Part shown: positions 56,062-64,000 of the stretch, piece by piece | How the letters are laid out: every line of letters begins with the position of its first letter | Numbering within the stretch: the stretch's first letter is position 1 | Position numbers and translations under genes: made by a program | Origin: Kocuria turfanensis | GTDB lineage: Bacteria; Actinomycetota; Actinomycetes; Actinomycetales; Micrococcaceae | Assembly (NCBI RefSeq): GCF_001580365.1 | Contig: NZ_CP014480.1 | Span: 744,001 to 808,000 of the forward strand | Direction of reading: 5' to 3' | DNA: 64,000 nt | Notes under the pieces: generated by a model | What the model was told of the DNA's origin: nothing | The model's input: the letters and a program-made list of their open reading frames with translations, nothing else | Databases searched by the model: none

Positions 56062-57107
56062 GCGGGTCCTCCTGCGGTGGGGCCGGGACGGTCGTGGCCG
56101 GGGCGGAAGGCGGACCGGTGATCGTGGACAGAGTGGTCCGGGGCGGGGTGGTCGTGACCCGGTCGGCCGGCGGCCCCGTGGTCGTGGACAGGGTGGTCGT
56201 GGACAGGGTGATCGGGGGCGGGGTGATCGAGGGCAGGGTGGTCGACGCGGAAGTCCCACGGGTCGGAGCGGCGCACCGAGACCTCGACCGCCACGTCGTG
56301 GCCGCGCGCGGCCAGCGCCGCGCGCAGCGCCGCCGCGCCCACGGGCAGCCACAGCCACTCGCTGGCGAAGTGGGAGAGGTCCACGAGGCAGGGGGTGCCG
56401 TCCGCGCCCGGACCCAGGGCCGCCTCGCGAGCCTCGGAGGCGGGGTGGTGGCGCAGGTCGGCGGTGACGTAGACGTCGGCGCCGCTGGCCCGCACCTCGT
56501 CGAAGAGGGAGTCCCCCGCCCCGCCGCACACCGCGACGCGGCGCACCGGGGTGTCGGGGTCCCCCGCCACGCGGACCCCGTGGGCGGTGGCGGGCACGGC
56601 GGCGGCCAGGCGCCGCGCCAGCTGCGCCAGGGACACCGGCTCGGGCAGCTCGCCCACCCGGCCGATGCCCACGGCGGGGTCGGCCGGGTGCGGTGCCAGG
56701 GGTGTCGTCGTCGTGAGCCCGGCGGCGCGGGCCACGGCGTCCGAGACGCCGTCCGGGGCGGAGTCCGCGTTGGTGTGGCAGGCGAGCAGGGCGCACCGGT
56801 GTTCGATGAGCTCGTGCACCACCGCGCCCTTGAAGCCGTCCGCGGCCACGGAGGTGACGCCGCGCAGCAGCAGCGGGTGGTGGGTGAGGAGCAGGTCGGT
56901 GCCGGTGGAGACGGCCTCGGCGACCACGTCGGCCACGGGGTCCACGGCGAAGAGGATCCGGCGCACGGGCTGCTCCGGGCGCCCGGTGACGAGCCCGCTG
57001 GCGTCCCAGGGCTCCTGCAGGTGCAGCGGCCAGAGCGCTTCGACGGCCTCGAGCACCTCCGACAGCGTGGGGGCGGGCCCGGTCGGGGACGTGCTCTGCT
57101 GGCTCAT
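56058..57107 (-). CDS. Nif3-like dinuclear metal centre protein with a His-rich tail
   Basis: The 349-residue protein has the Nif3/DUF34 (YbgI) fold: 'LLLTHHPLLLRG', 'ACHTNADSAPDGV' and the C-terminal 'DLSHFASEW' supply the usual metal ligands. Members have been linked to GTP cyclohydrolase-like or metal-handling roles, but the reaction is uncertain. After the fold (about residue 285) comes an unusual tail of about 60 residues with 13 histidines in D-H-P and V-H-D-H repeats. It could bind Ni, Zn or Co. ATG at 57107 is six bases after TAGACT. It is coupled to the zinc-ribbon gene. Confidence 0.9.
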   Translation of the reverse strand: MSQQSTSPTGPAPTLSEVLEAVEALWPLHLQEPWDASGLVTGRPEQPVRRILFAVDPVADVVAEAVSTGTDLLLTHHPLLLRGVTSVAADGFKGAVVHELIEHRCALLACHTNADSAPDGVSDAVARAAGLTTTTPLAPHPADPAVGIGRVGELPEPVSLAQLARRLAAAVPATAHGVRVAGDPDTPVRRVAVCGGAGDSLFDEVRASGADVYVTADLRHHPASEAREAALGPGADGTPCLVDLSHFASEWLWLPVGAAALRAALAARGHDVAVEVSVRRSDPWDFRVDHPALDHPAPDHPVHDHPVHDHGAAGRPGHDHPAPDHSVHDHRSAFRPGHDRPGPTAGGPA

Positions 57108-57113
57108 GGGCCC

Positions 57114-57119
57114 AGTCTA
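57114..57119 (-). promoter_or_regulatory. -10 element (TAGACT) for a leaderless nif3-like transcript
   Basis: TAGACT ends six bases before the ATG at 57107. Confidence 0.55.
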
Positions 57120-57198
57120 GGAGTCCCTGCGCGGGGGACCCGGGCGGGTCCGGGCGGTGGCGCGGGAATGTTGCGCGCGGCGCGGTGTTGTACCCGGC

Positions 57199-57777
57199 AT
57201 GGCCTCTCCCGAGTTCGACGACGCACGCCCCGTCCCCGACGACCGCCCCGCCTCCGTGACCTTCGTGCTCGCGGGCGGGTGCTTCTGGTGCCTCGACGCG
57301 GTGTACCGGATCACGCGGGGCGTCACCTCCGTGGTCTCCGGCTACACCGGCGGCGCCACGGACCGTCCCACCTACTACGAGGTCTGCTCCGGCCACACCG
57401 GGCACGCCGAGGCGGTCGCCGTGACCTTCGATCCCTCCGTCGTGCCGGCGGACGTGATCCTCGACCTCTTCTTCACCGGCCACGACCCCACCACCCTCAA
57501 CCGGCAGGGCTACGACGTCGGCACCCAGTACCGCTCGGCGATGTTCTGGGCCGACGACGACCAGCGGGAGCTGTTCGCGGCCGCGATCGAGCGCACGCAG
57601 CCGCTGTGGGACCGGCCGATCGTCACCACCCTCGAGCCGCTGGGCACGTTCTGGGAGGCCGAGCCGGAGCACCAGGACTTCTACGCCGCGCAGCCCTGGA
57701 ACGGGTACTGCCAGGTGATCATCAATCCCAAGCTGGCCAAGGTCCGGCAACGTTACTCCGCGTGGCTTACCGCGTAG
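57199..57777 (+). CDS. msrA: Peptide methionine-S-sulfoxide reductase A
   Basis: MsrA repairs the S epimer of methionine sulfoxide. The 192-residue protein has the active-site GCFWC (catalytic C28), 'GYTGG', 'YYEVCSGHTGHAEAV' and 'DPTTLNRQGYDVGTQYRS', all family hallmarks. 'NGYCQVIINPKLAK' near the C-terminus has a resolving-type cysteine. ATG at 57199 was chosen because the core begins soon after; a start 14 codons earlier is open but less likely. It stands alone upstream of cysK. Confidence 0.95.
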   Translation: MASPEFDDARPVPDDRPASVTFVLAGGCFWCLDAVYRITRGVTSVVSGYTGGATDRPTYYEVCSGHTGHAEAVAVTFDPSVVPADVILDLFFTGHDPTTLNRQGYDVGTQYRSAMFWADDDQRELFAAAIERTQPLWDRPIVTTLEPLGTFWEAEPEHQDFYAAQPWNGYCQVIINPKLAKVRQRYSAWLTA

Positions 57778-57783
57778 TAGCAG

Positions 57784-57813
57784 TTGCGGAGCCTGGCTAG
57801 GCTGAGCTAGGAC
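57784..57813 (+). promoter_or_regulatory. Promoter of cysK
   Basis: TTGCGG (57784-57789) and TAGGAC (57808-57813) are separated by 18 bp, giving a leader of about 85 nt. A second -10-like TAGGCT (57798-57803) lies between them. Confidence 0.5.
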
Positions 57814-57905
57814 CGCGCCGCCGCGGTCACCCCCAGGGCCCCGGCGGCTCAGGAGCACGTTCCCACCCCACCGAGAACCGACCACGCAGAAACCGAGGTA
57901 TGCAC

Positions 57906-58841
57906 ATGGCGAAGATCTACAACGACGTCACCGAGATCGTGGGCCGCACCCCGCTCGTCCACCTGAACCGGCTCGACGAGGGCCTGCCCGGCAACGTCGC
58001 CGTGAAGCTGGAGTTCTACAACCCGGCCAACTCGGTCAAGGACCGGATCGGCGTGGCCATCATCGACGCCGCGGAGAAGTCCGGCAAGCTCAAGCCGGGC
58101 GGCACGATCGTGGAGGGCACCTCCGGCAACACCGGCATCGCCCTGGCCATGGTCGGCGCGGCGCGCGGGTACAAGGTCATCCTGACCATGCCCGAGACCA
58201 TGTCCACGGAGCGCCGGGTCATGCTGCGCGCCTACGGCGCCCAGATCGTGCTCACCCCCGGCGCCGAGGGCATGCGCGGGGCGGTCGACAAGGCCCGCGA
58301 GATCGTCGAGAGCACCGAGAACGCCGTCCTGGCCAGCCAGTTCGCCAACGAGGCGAACCCGGCCGTCCACTACGCCACCACCGGCCCCGAGGTCTGGGAG
58401 GACACCGACGGGCAGATCGACATCTTCATCTCGGGCGTGGGCACCGGCGGCACCATCACCGGCGCGGGCCGGTACCTGCGCGAGCAGAAGCCGGACATCC
58501 GGCTGCTCGTGGTCGAGCCGGCCGACTCCCCGCTGCTGACCGAGGGCAAGGCGGGCCCCCACAAGATCCAGGGCCTGGGCGCGAACTTCGTCCCGGACAT
58601 CCTCGACCGGGAGATCTACGACGACGTCTACGACGTGACCGTCGAGGACTCCGTGCGCGTGGCCCGGGAACTGGGCACCAAGGAGGGCATCCTCGGCGGG
58701 ATCTCCTCGGGCGCCATCGTGTGGGCCGCCCTCCAGGAGGCCGCCAAGGAGGAGAACCGGGACAAGCTGATCGTGGCGATCGTCTGCGACTACGGGGAGC
58801 GCTACATCTCCACGCTGCTCTACGAGGACATCCGCGGCTGA
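57906..58841 (+). CDS. cysK: Cysteine synthase A (O-acetylserine sulfhydrylase)
   Basis: CysK makes cysteine from O-acetylserine and sulfide. The 311-residue PLP enzyme has the Schiff-base K45 in 'NPANSVKDRIG', the substrate loop TSGNTG (72-77) and 'GVGTGGTITGAGRYL'. Two ATGs are in frame (57900, 57906); the GAGG ribosome site is 7 nt from the second, which was chosen. cysE follows 185 bp later on the same strand and supplies O-acetylserine. Confidence 0.96.
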   Translation: MAKIYNDVTEIVGRTPLVHLNRLDEGLPGNVAVKLEFYNPANSVKDRIGVAIIDAAEKSGKLKPGGTIVEGTSGNTGIALAMVGAARGYKVILTMPETMSTERRVMLRAYGAQIVLTPGAEGMRGAVDKAREIVESTENAVLASQFANEANPAVHYATTGPEVWEDTDGQIDIFISGVGTGGTITGAGRYLREQKPDIRLLVVEPADSPLLTEGKAGPHKIQGLGANFVPDILDREIYDDVYDVTVEDSVRVARELGTKEGILGGISSGAIVWAALQEAAKEENRDKLIVAIVCDYGERYISTLLYEDIRG

Positions 58842-58949
58842 TCCGGCCCGGGCGCTCCGCGCCGACGACCCGCCCCTTCCGGGAATAGCGCCGCCTCCCG
58901 GCGACGTTGCCCCGGAGGTGGGCGGGTCGTTCCGGTTCGCACCCCGCAA

Positions 58950-58980
58950 CCGGTCCGCGTGGATCCGCGCCGCGGACCGG
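58950..58980 (+). promoter_or_regulatory. Hairpin in the cysK-cysE gap
   Basis: A perfect 10-bp GC stem (58950-58959 with 58971-58980, 11-nt loop) ends 46 nt before the cysE start. It may partly terminate cysK transcripts or lower cysE expression; it has no U-run. Confidence 0.35.
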
Positions 58981-59026
58981 GCCACCGCCCCGGAAGAACC
59001 GACCCCCGGAAGAACAGAGGAAGATC

Positions 59027-59611
59027 TTGAGTTTCTGGAGCAGACTCGCCGAGGACCTGCAGACGGCCCGCACGCACGACCCCGCCGCCCGCTCCCGGCT
59101 GGAGATCGCCCTCAACTACTCGGGTCTGCACGCCATCTGGATCCACCGCCTCTCGCACCTGCTGTGGCAGCACCCGGAGCGGCGGCTGCTCGCCCGGACG
59201 GTCTCCCAGCTCGGCCGGTTCCTCACCGGCGTCGAGATCCATCCCGGCGCCGTCATCGGTCGTCGCTTCTTCATCGACCACGGCATGGGCGTGGTCATCG
59301 GGGAGACCGCCGAGATCGGCGAGGACGTGATGATCTACCACGGGGTGACCCTCGGCGGCCGGTCCCTGGAGAAGGTCAAGCGCCACCCCACCGTGGGCGA
59401 CCGCGTGGTGATCGGCGCCGGGGCGAAGATCCTCGGTCCCGTGGAGATCGGGGCGGACTCGGCGGTCGGCGCCAACGCCGTGGTGGTCAAGGACGTGCCC
59501 GAGGACGCGATCGTGACCGGGATCCCCGGCAAGGTGCGCCCGCGCACCCCGGAGAAGCAGCAGCCGCTGGTGGACCCCTCCACCTACATCGACCCCGCGA
59601 TGTGGATCTAG
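59027..59611 (+). CDS. cysE: Serine O-acetyltransferase
   Basis: CysE makes O-acetylserine, the substrate of CysK. The 194-residue protein is the short form without the long N-terminal helical domain of E. coli. It has '[26 protein letters not shown]' (key part IHPGA.IG), '[12 protein letters not shown]' and hexapeptide-repeat strands, with 'VTGIPGKV' at the end. The best start is TTG at 59027, six bases after AGAGG. The C-terminal 'IDPAMWI' resembles the tail that docks into CysK. Confidence 0.94.
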   Translation: MSFWSRLAEDLQTARTHDPAARSRLEIALNYSGLHAIWIHRLSHLLWQHPERRLLARTVSQLGRFLTGVEIHPGAVIGRRFFIDHGMGVVIGETAEIGEDVMIYHGVTLGGRSLEKVKRHPTVGDRVVIGAGAKILGPVEIGADSAVGANAVVVKDVPEDAIVTGIPGKVRPRTPEKQQPLVDPSTYIDPAMWI

Positions 59612-59646
59612 GCCGCGCCGGTCCAGAAGTCCCCGGCCACGGCGAC

Positions 59647-59686
59647 GCAGGAGGGCCACGCACCCGACGGTGCGTGGCCCTCCTGC
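59647..59686. terminator. Perfect 18-bp bidirectional terminator between cysE and gnd
   Basis: The arms 59647-59664 and 59669-59686 are exact reverse complements around CGAC. It serves convergent cysE (35 bp away) and gnd (23 bp away). Confidence 0.85.
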
Positions 59687-59709
59687 ATGGTGGCGAGGTG
59701 CAGTCGCGA

Positions 59710-61167
59710 CTAGGCGACGACCTCGGAGCGGTCCCCGGACCACAGGGTGTGGTAGACGCCCTCGGCGTCGTCGGTGCGCCGGTAGGTGTGCGCCCCGAAG
59801 TAGTCGCGCAGCCCCTGGGTCAGGGCCGCGTTGAGCCGCGGACGGCGCAGGGAGTCGTAGTAGTTCAGCGTGGAGGCGAACACCGGGGCCGGGATCCCGC
59901 GCTCCACCGCCCGGGCCACCACCCGGCGCCAGGACGGCAGGGCGTCCTCGATCGCGGCGACGAACTGCGGGGCGAAGAGCAGGTTCGCCGGGGCCGCCTC
60001 CCCCTGGTAGGCCTCCATGATGACCTCCAGCAGCTGCGCCCGGATGATGCAGCCCTCCCGCCACAGCGACGCGATGGTCGCCAGATCGAGGTCCCAGCCG
60101 TACTCCGCCCCGGCCATGGTGAGCATGTCCAGGCCCTGGGCGTAGGACACGAGCTTGGAGGCGTAGAGGGCCTTGCGCACGTCCTCGACGAACTCGGGGT
60201 CGTGCACGACGTCCTCGGTGGTGCCTCCGATCCCGGCCGGCAGCACGCGCTGGGCCTCGAGGCGCATCTCGGGCTCGGCGGAGGAGAGCGCGCGGGCGAA
60301 TACGGACTCGGCGATCGCGGTGACCGGCGAGCCGAGCTCCAAGGCCTCCTGGACGGTCCAGCGGCCGGTGCCCTTCTGGCCCGCGGCGTCGACGATCACG
60401 TCGATCAGCGGAGCCCCGGTGCGGGCGTCGACCTGGCGCAGCACGTGGGCGGTGATCTCGATGAGGTAGGAGGCCAGCTCCGTGGTGTTCCACTGCTCGA
60501 AGACCTCGGCCTGCTCCCCCGGCTCCAGGCCCGCGACGGCGCGCAGCAGCTCGTGTGCCTCGCCGATGACCTGCATGTCGGCGTACTCGATGCCGTTGTG
60601 CACCATCTTCACGAAGTGTCCGGCCCCGTCCGTGTCGATCCAGGCGCAGCACGGCTTGCCGTCCTCGGCCTTGGCCGCGATGTCCTCCAGCAGCGGCCCC
60701 AGCGCGTCGTAGGACTTGCGCGGGCCGCCGGGCATGATGGACGGCCCGAGCAGGGCGCCCTCCTCACCGCCCGAGACCCCGACCCCGACGAAGTCGATGC
60801 CCTGGGCGGCCAGCTCCCGCTCCCGGCGCCGGGTGTCCTGGAAGTAGGAGTTGCCGCCGTCGATGATGATGTCGTCCTTCTCCAGCAGCGGCACGAGCTG
60901 CTCGATCACCGCGTCCACCGGCGCCCCGGCCTTGACCATCACCAGGATGCGGCGGGGGGTCTCCAGGGAGTCGACGAGTTCCTGCAGGGTCTCGGTGCGG
61001 ATGAAGTTCCCCTCGGACCCGTGGGCCTCGAGGAGGGCGTCGGTCTTGGACACCGAACGGTTGTGGAGGGCGACGGTGTACCCGTGCCGGGCGAAGTTGC
61101 GGGCGAGGTTGGCGCCCATGACCGCGAGGCCGGTCACGCCGATCTGAGCTTTCTGTTCTGCTGCCAT
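59710..61167 (-). CDS. gnd: 6-phosphogluconate dehydrogenase (decarboxylating)
   Basis: Gnd oxidises 6-phosphogluconate to ribulose-5-phosphate with NADP in the pentose phosphate pathway. The 485-residue protein has the dinucleotide motif GLAVMG (13-18), 'VSGGEEGALLGPSIMPGG' and 'KMVHNGIEYADMQ' with the catalytic Lys. The length marks the long, dimeric NADP type. ATG at 61167 is six bases after TAGGCT. It is linked metabolically, not physically, to rpiB in this window. Confidence 0.96.
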   Translation of the reverse strand: MAAEQKAQIGVTGLAVMGANLARNFARHGYTVALHNRSVSKTDALLEAHGSEGNFIRTETLQELVDSLETPRRILVMVKAGAPVDAVIEQLVPLLEKDDIIIDGGNSYFQDTRRRERELAAQGIDFVGVGVSGGEEGALLGPSIMPGGPRKSYDALGPLLEDIAAKAEDGKPCCAWIDTDGAGHFVKMVHNGIEYADMQVIGEAHELLRAVAGLEPGEQAEVFEQWNTTELASYLIEITAHVLRQVDARTGAPLIDVIVDAAGQKGTGRWTVQEALELGSPVTAIAESVFARALSSAEPEMRLEAQRVLPAGIGGTTEDVVHDPEFVEDVRKALYASKLVSYAQGLDMLTMAGAEYGWDLDLATIASLWREGCIIRAQLLEVIMEAYQGEAAPANLLFAPQFVAAIEDALPSWRRVVARAVERGIPAPVFASTLNYYDSLRRPRLNAALTQGLRDYFGAHTYRRTDDAEGVYHTLWSGDRSEVVA

Positions 61168-61173
61168 GCCCCC

Positions 61174-61179
61174 AGCCTA
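61174..61179 (-). promoter_or_regulatory. -10 element (TAGGCT) for a leaderless gnd transcript
   Basis: TAGGCT ends six bases before the ATG at 61167. Confidence 0.55.
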
Positions 61180-61354
61180 CAAACCCTGGCGGGCGGCTCC
61201 GACCGGTCCCCGCTCGGCGCCCCGCGCACGGGACCCGCACGGACGCCCGGCCGCGGACGAGACGGCCCGCCGGACACCTCGTGTCACAAACCCCGCACAC
61301 CGGTCGTGGGCCCTACGGTGGTGCCATCGCAACCAGAGCCCAGGGGGGGTAGGG

Positions 61355-61639
61355 ATGCAGGCGTGGAGGAGAACCGCGATCGGGGCGGTGGCGTGTGCCG
61401 CACTGTGGTCGGGCGCCGGGTTCGCGCCGGCCGCCGCCGCCGACGGCAAGGTCGACCTGGTGGTGGGCGGCAAGCAGGTGCTCAACGAGGCCACGATCGA
61501 CCGCGCCAGCGAGAGGGCGGCACAACTGTGCGGGGGCAAGGCCTCCGCCTACGTGAAGAAGGCCCGGAAGGCGGACCGCGAGGGGAGCATCGTGGTCGTC
61601 TGCAGGCTGCCCGGAGGCAAGCAGGTGTACTTCCGCTAG
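61355..61639 (+). CDS. Small secreted protein of unknown function
   Basis: The 94-residue protein has a standard Sec signal peptide: basic start MQAWRR, hydrophobic core, and cleavage likely after the run of alanines near residue 29. The mature part (about 65 residues) has two cysteines (59 and 83) that could form a disulfide, and a basic 'YVKKARKADR' stretch. No family is recognised. ATG at 61355 has a purine-rich GGGGGGGTAGGG just upstream. It is divergent from gnd. Confidence 0.75.
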   Translation: MQAWRRTAIGAVACAALWSGAGFAPAAAADGKVDLVVGGKQVLNEATIDRASERAAQLCGGKASAYVKKARKADREGSIVVVCRLPGGKQVYFR

Positions 61640-61671
61640 CCGCGGCCCGTACCGGCGGCCCGCGGGGCACG

Positions 61672-61744
61672 TGGGTCCTACCGGGATCGAACCGATGACA
61701 TCCACGGTGTAAACGTGGCGCTCTACCAGCTGAGCTAAAGACCC
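61672..61744 (-). tRNA. tRNA-Val (anticodon TAC)
   Basis: The cloverleaf has acceptor GGGTCTT paired to AGGACCC with one wobble, the anticodon loop TTTACAC giving TAC, and a GGTTCGATCCC T-arm. No CCA is encoded. Confidence 0.96.
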
Positions 61745-61873
61745 TGACAACCGGGTGGACGATTTCTGCAACCGCCAGCACCCGGTTCCCGAACAGGCTA
61801 CCCGTTGCTACCAGCTGGTAACCGTGCAGGACGCCCGTCGCGGCTGTGGCGTTGGCCACATCCGGGCTCCATT

Positions 61874-62776
61874 CTACGGGCGGGCGAGTCGCTGTTCGAG
61901 CCGGACCAGGAACTCGCTGGCGGGGGCGTCGACCTTCACCCGGGCCGCGGCGTCCCCGCGGGTCCGGCCGTGGTTGACGATCAGCACCGGCACGCCGGCG
62001 CGCACGGCGTGCCGGACGAACCGGCGCCCCGAGTTCACGGTGAGGGAGGAGCCGACCACCAGGAGGGCGTCAGCGGTGTCCACCATCCGCAGCGCCCGCA
62101 GCACACGGTGCCGCGGGGCGTTCTCGCCGAAGAAGACGACGTCGGGCTTGAGGATCCCGCCGCAGACGGGGCAGTCGGGCACGCGGAAGCCCGCCGTGCG
62201 CGGCAGCACCGCGTCGGCGTCCGGGGCGAACTCGATGTCCTCCGGCGAGCCGATCGAGTCGTAGAAGCCGGGATTGAGCTCGTCGAAGAGGTCGGAGAGC
62301 ACCGCCCGCGGGATCCGCGTGCCGCACCGCATGCACAGCACGCGGGTGAAGCGCCCGTGCAGGTCCACGACGTTGAGGGAGCCCGCCGCCTGGTGCAGGC
62401 GGTCGATGTTCTGCGTGACGACGCCGGCGACCGCTCCGGCGGCCTCGAGCCGGGCGAGGGCCCCGTGGCCGGGGTTGGGGTCGGCCCGCTCGAGGTGCCG
62501 CCAGCCGTACTGGTTGCGCGCCCAGTAGTGGCTGCGCATCGCGGGGCCGGCCATGAACTGCTGGAAGGTCATGGGGGTGCGCGGGGCCGAGCCGGGGCCG
62601 CGGTAGTCCGGGATCCCGGAGTCGGTGCTGATCCCCGCGCCCGTCAGCACCGCGGTCCGCCGCCCGGCCAGCAGCGGGACGGCGGCGTCGAGCCCCTCGT
62701 CCAGGCCCGCGGCGTCGGGATCGGGGAACTGGTCGGGACCGACGGGGGCGCCGTAGCCGGCACGCACGGTGGGCAT
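61874..62776 (-). CDS. Sir2-family NAD-dependent protein deacylase
   Basis: This sirtuin removes acyl groups from lysines using NAD. The 300-residue protein has GAGIS (46-50) followed by 'DSGIPDYRG', 'TQNIDRLH' (121-128), the catalytic H140 in 'DLHGRF', and a zinc site C148-x2-C151 with C202-x2-C205. 'DVVFFGE' and 'GSSLTVNSG' complete the fold. The zinc-module spacing (over 50 residues between pairs) is larger than in CobB. ATG at 62776 lies 28 bp after the peroxiredoxin gene with a poor ribosome site, so they are probably cotranscribed. Confidence 0.93.
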   Translation of the reverse strand: MPTVRAGYGAPVGPDQFPDPDAAGLDEGLDAAVPLLAGRRTAVLTGAGISTDSGIPDYRGPGSAPRTPMTFQQFMAGPAMRSHYWARNQYGWRHLERADPNPGHGALARLEAAGAVAGVVTQNIDRLHQAAGSLNVVDLHGRFTRVLCMRCGTRIPRAVLSDLFDELNPGFYDSIGSPEDIEFAPDADAVLPRTAGFRVPDCPVCGGILKPDVVFFGENAPRHRVLRALRMVDTADALLVVGSSLTVNSGRRFVRHAVRAGVPVLIVNHGRTRGDAAARVKVDAPASEFLVRLEQRLARP

Positions 62777-62804
62777 CGCTGGTCGCTCGGACGGCGCCGG
62801 GGCC

Positions 62805-63263
62805 TCAGGCCGGCAGCTTGGCCAGGGCGGCGCGGTAGGCCTCGAGCTCCCGCGGCGTCCCGGGCTGGGCCCGGAAGGCGTCGACGACGACGCCCTGGGC
62901 GTCGAGCACGAACGTGGCCCGCTCCGCCTGCCCCGACACGGGGTCGAAGACGCCGTAGCGCTCGGCCACGGCCCCGTGCGGCCAGAAGTCGGAGAGCAGG
63001 TCGAACTCGAAGGACTCCTCGCGCGCGAACGCCCGCAGCGCGTACTTGGAGTCCACGGACACCGCCAGCAGCCTCACGCCGGCGTCGTCGAACACCGCCA
63101 GGTTGTCCTGGAGCCGGCACAGCTCCCCGGTGCAGGTCCCGGAGAAGGCGAAGGGGTAGAAGACGATGCTCACAGGCCGTCCCCGCAGTCCGCTCAGGGT
63201 GACCGGCTCGCCGAACTGGTTCGGCAGCGTGAAGTCCGGGGCGGTGTCGCCGATCTCGGGCAT
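62805..63263 (-). CDS. Peroxiredoxin (AhpE/Bcp-like)
   Basis: This thiol peroxidase has 152 residues. The peroxidatic cysteine is C44 in 'FAFSGTCTGEL', with C49 five residues on (C-x4-C), the pattern of atypical two-cysteine Bcp enzymes; overall the sequence is closest in style to mycobacterial AhpE, a one-cysteine type. The Arg of the catalytic site is in 'ERATFVLD'. ATG at 63263 follows AGGAGACCACCC. Pairing with a sirtuin suggests redox-linked protein repair, by context only. Confidence 0.9.
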   Translation of the reverse strand: MPEIGDTAPDFTLPNQFGEPVTLSGLRGRPVSIVFYPFAFSGTCTGELCRLQDNLAVFDDAGVRLLAVSVDSKYALRAFAREESFEFDLLSDFWPHGAVAERYGVFDPVSGQAERATFVLDAQGVVVDAFRAQPGTPRELEAYRAALAKLPA

Positions 63264-63300
63264 GGGTGGTCTCCTGTGGTGTGGACGCCGGGGCGCGTGC

Positions 63301-63717
63301 TCAGACGTTGCGCTTGGGCATGAGACGGGTCGCGGCCCAGTCCGCGCTGACCCGCGCGGTCGTGGTCACGTGCAGCCCCGCTGTGGGAGCCGCTTCCTGG
63401 ACCTCGGCGGGCGGCACGTAGCCGTCGCGCCCGGCCTTGGGGGTCAGCACCCACACCACGCCGCCGTCGTCCAGGGTGGTCTGGACGTCCACCAGGGTGT
63501 CCACGAGGTCGCCGTCGCCCTCGCGGAACCACAGCAGCACGGCGTCGACGACCTCCTGGTCCTCCTCGTCGAGCAGATCGGAACCGATCAGGTCCTCGAT
63601 GCCCTCTCTCAGGTCGAGGTCGACGTCCTCGTCGTATCCGAACTCCTGGATGTAGTCGCCATCCTTGAAACCGAGCTGGACTACCGCGTCGCCCGCGGTG
63701 GTCTTGGCCTCGCTCAC
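63301..63717 (-). CDS. DUF3052 family protein
   Basis: This 138-residue actinobacterial protein of unknown role has the family sequence 'VVQLGFKDGDYIQEFGYDEDVD' (key part GFKDGD.IQEFGYDED), a strongly acidic middle ('EGIEDLIGSDLLDEEDQEVVD' in part) and 'GGVVWVLTPKAGRDGYV'. GTG at 63717 follows AAGGAG by about 10 nt. In relatives it lies next to aceE; here the window ends before that can be seen. Confidence 0.88.
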   Translation of the reverse strand: MSEAKTTAGDAVVQLGFKDGDYIQEFGYDEDVDLDLREGIEDLIGSDLLDEEDQEVVDAVLLWFREGDGDLVDTLVDVQTTLDDGGVVWVLTPKAGRDGYVPPAEVQEAAPTAGLHVTTTARVSADWAATRLMPKRNV

Positions 63718-64000
63718 TGTTCTTGCTCCTTCTGGGATCGGGCCGACGAGCGACCGCGCACTGCGTACCGGTGCGGGGCTCCGCCTGCCCGTCGGCGGAC
63801 CGCGGGGGCACGGTGGCGGGCCGGATACCGGCTTCATCCTCCAGACAACACCGGATCAGGGTGTCTTTCAAGCTCCCGCACGGTGACGTCCCCCCGAATC
63901 GTGGGCCGCGCCCGCGTGTGACGGTCGGTCCCGGGTGTGGAAACATGGTGCCAACAGACACCCCGTACGCCTGGAACACCCCGCCGGCGCGATCCGCACG
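63718..64000. other. Terminal stretch, mostly non-coding
   Basis: This holds the upstream region of the DUF3052 gene. An ATG at 63945 opens a plus-strand frame to the window edge (starting MVPTDTPYAWN) that could be the start of the next gene. With 18 codons visible and no clear ribosome site, it is not called. Confidence 0.4.

Noticed and set aside
63945..64000. Start of a plus-strand gene at the right edge
   Set aside because: Only 18 codons are visible, there is no ribosome site, and the residues do not match the aceE start expected from synteny.

Overview
The window is a chromosomal segment of a very GC-rich actinobacterium. Gene content and order (mycothiol-type DsbA-like protein, two ClpP subunits, ClgR-type operator, MptB-type mannosyltransferase, actinobacterial ileS T-box, ileS-folC-DUF4233-ndk and rplU-rpmA-obgE-proBA-nadD-rsfS blocks) point to the Micrococcaceae, and the overall look is closest to Kocuria or Arthrobacter relatives. 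The genus is an inference from gene style, not from a search. Almost everything is core housekeeping. I see no prophage, insertion sequence, CRISPR array or biosynthetic cluster.

Layout. Positions 1-1.6 kb carry the 5' part of a class Ib ribonucleotide reductase operon (nrdH-nrdI-nrdE, minus strand) behind paired NrdR boxes and three DnaA-box-like 9-mers. Positions 1.7-5.6 kb hold an ALDH3-type aldehyde dehydrogenase, an App1-family phosphatase and a glutathione-independent formaldehyde dehydrogenase. From 5.9 to 13.9 kb (minus) come tRNA-Ala, rsfS, a tail-anchored protein, nadD, proA, proB, obgE, rpmA and rplU. From 14.1 to 18.1 kb is a thiamin operon (thiM-thiE-thiD/tenA) under a TPP riboswitch, plus a double NTF2-like protein. 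This sits between rplU and rne, which are usually close together in relatives. From 18.3 to 28.7 kb are rne, a VKOR-like membrane protein, ndk, DUF4233, folC and ileS with its T-box leader. valS is divergent from ileS.

Positions 31.8-37 kb hold a DsbA-like protein, clpX, clpP2, clpP1 and tig, the cytosolic protein quality-control set. Positions 37-43 kb carry tRNA-Pro, tRNA-Gly, a methyltransferase, a Nei-type glycosylase, rpiB, pepN and a group II truncated globin. Positions 43-48 kb hold a conserved hypothetical, two thioesterases, ettA and an SSB paralogue. Positions 48-50.8 kb are a looser region with degenerate repeats, two miniproteins, an acyltransferase and tRNA-Arg. Positions 50.8-57 kb carry the mannosyltransferase, orn, tRNA-His, def, yaaA, rnpB, a zinc-ribbon coiled-coil protein and a Nif3-family protein with a histidine-rich tail. 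Positions 57-64 kb hold msrA, cysK-cysE, gnd, a small secreted protein, tRNA-Val, a sirtuin, a peroxiredoxin and a DUF3052 protein.

Most striking points. (1) ndk has lost its normal last codons: a 71-bp exact copy of its own interior follows codon 130 in another frame, so the ORF runs on with an unrelated tail. (2) At least ten genes have a TANNNT -10 element exactly 6-7 nt before the start codon and no Shine-Dalgarno, so leaderless transcripts look common. (3) Several intergenic or C-terminal regions contain short tandem repeats, including five copies of a 13-bp unit in a divergent promoter region and a 13-histidine tail on the Nif3 protein.
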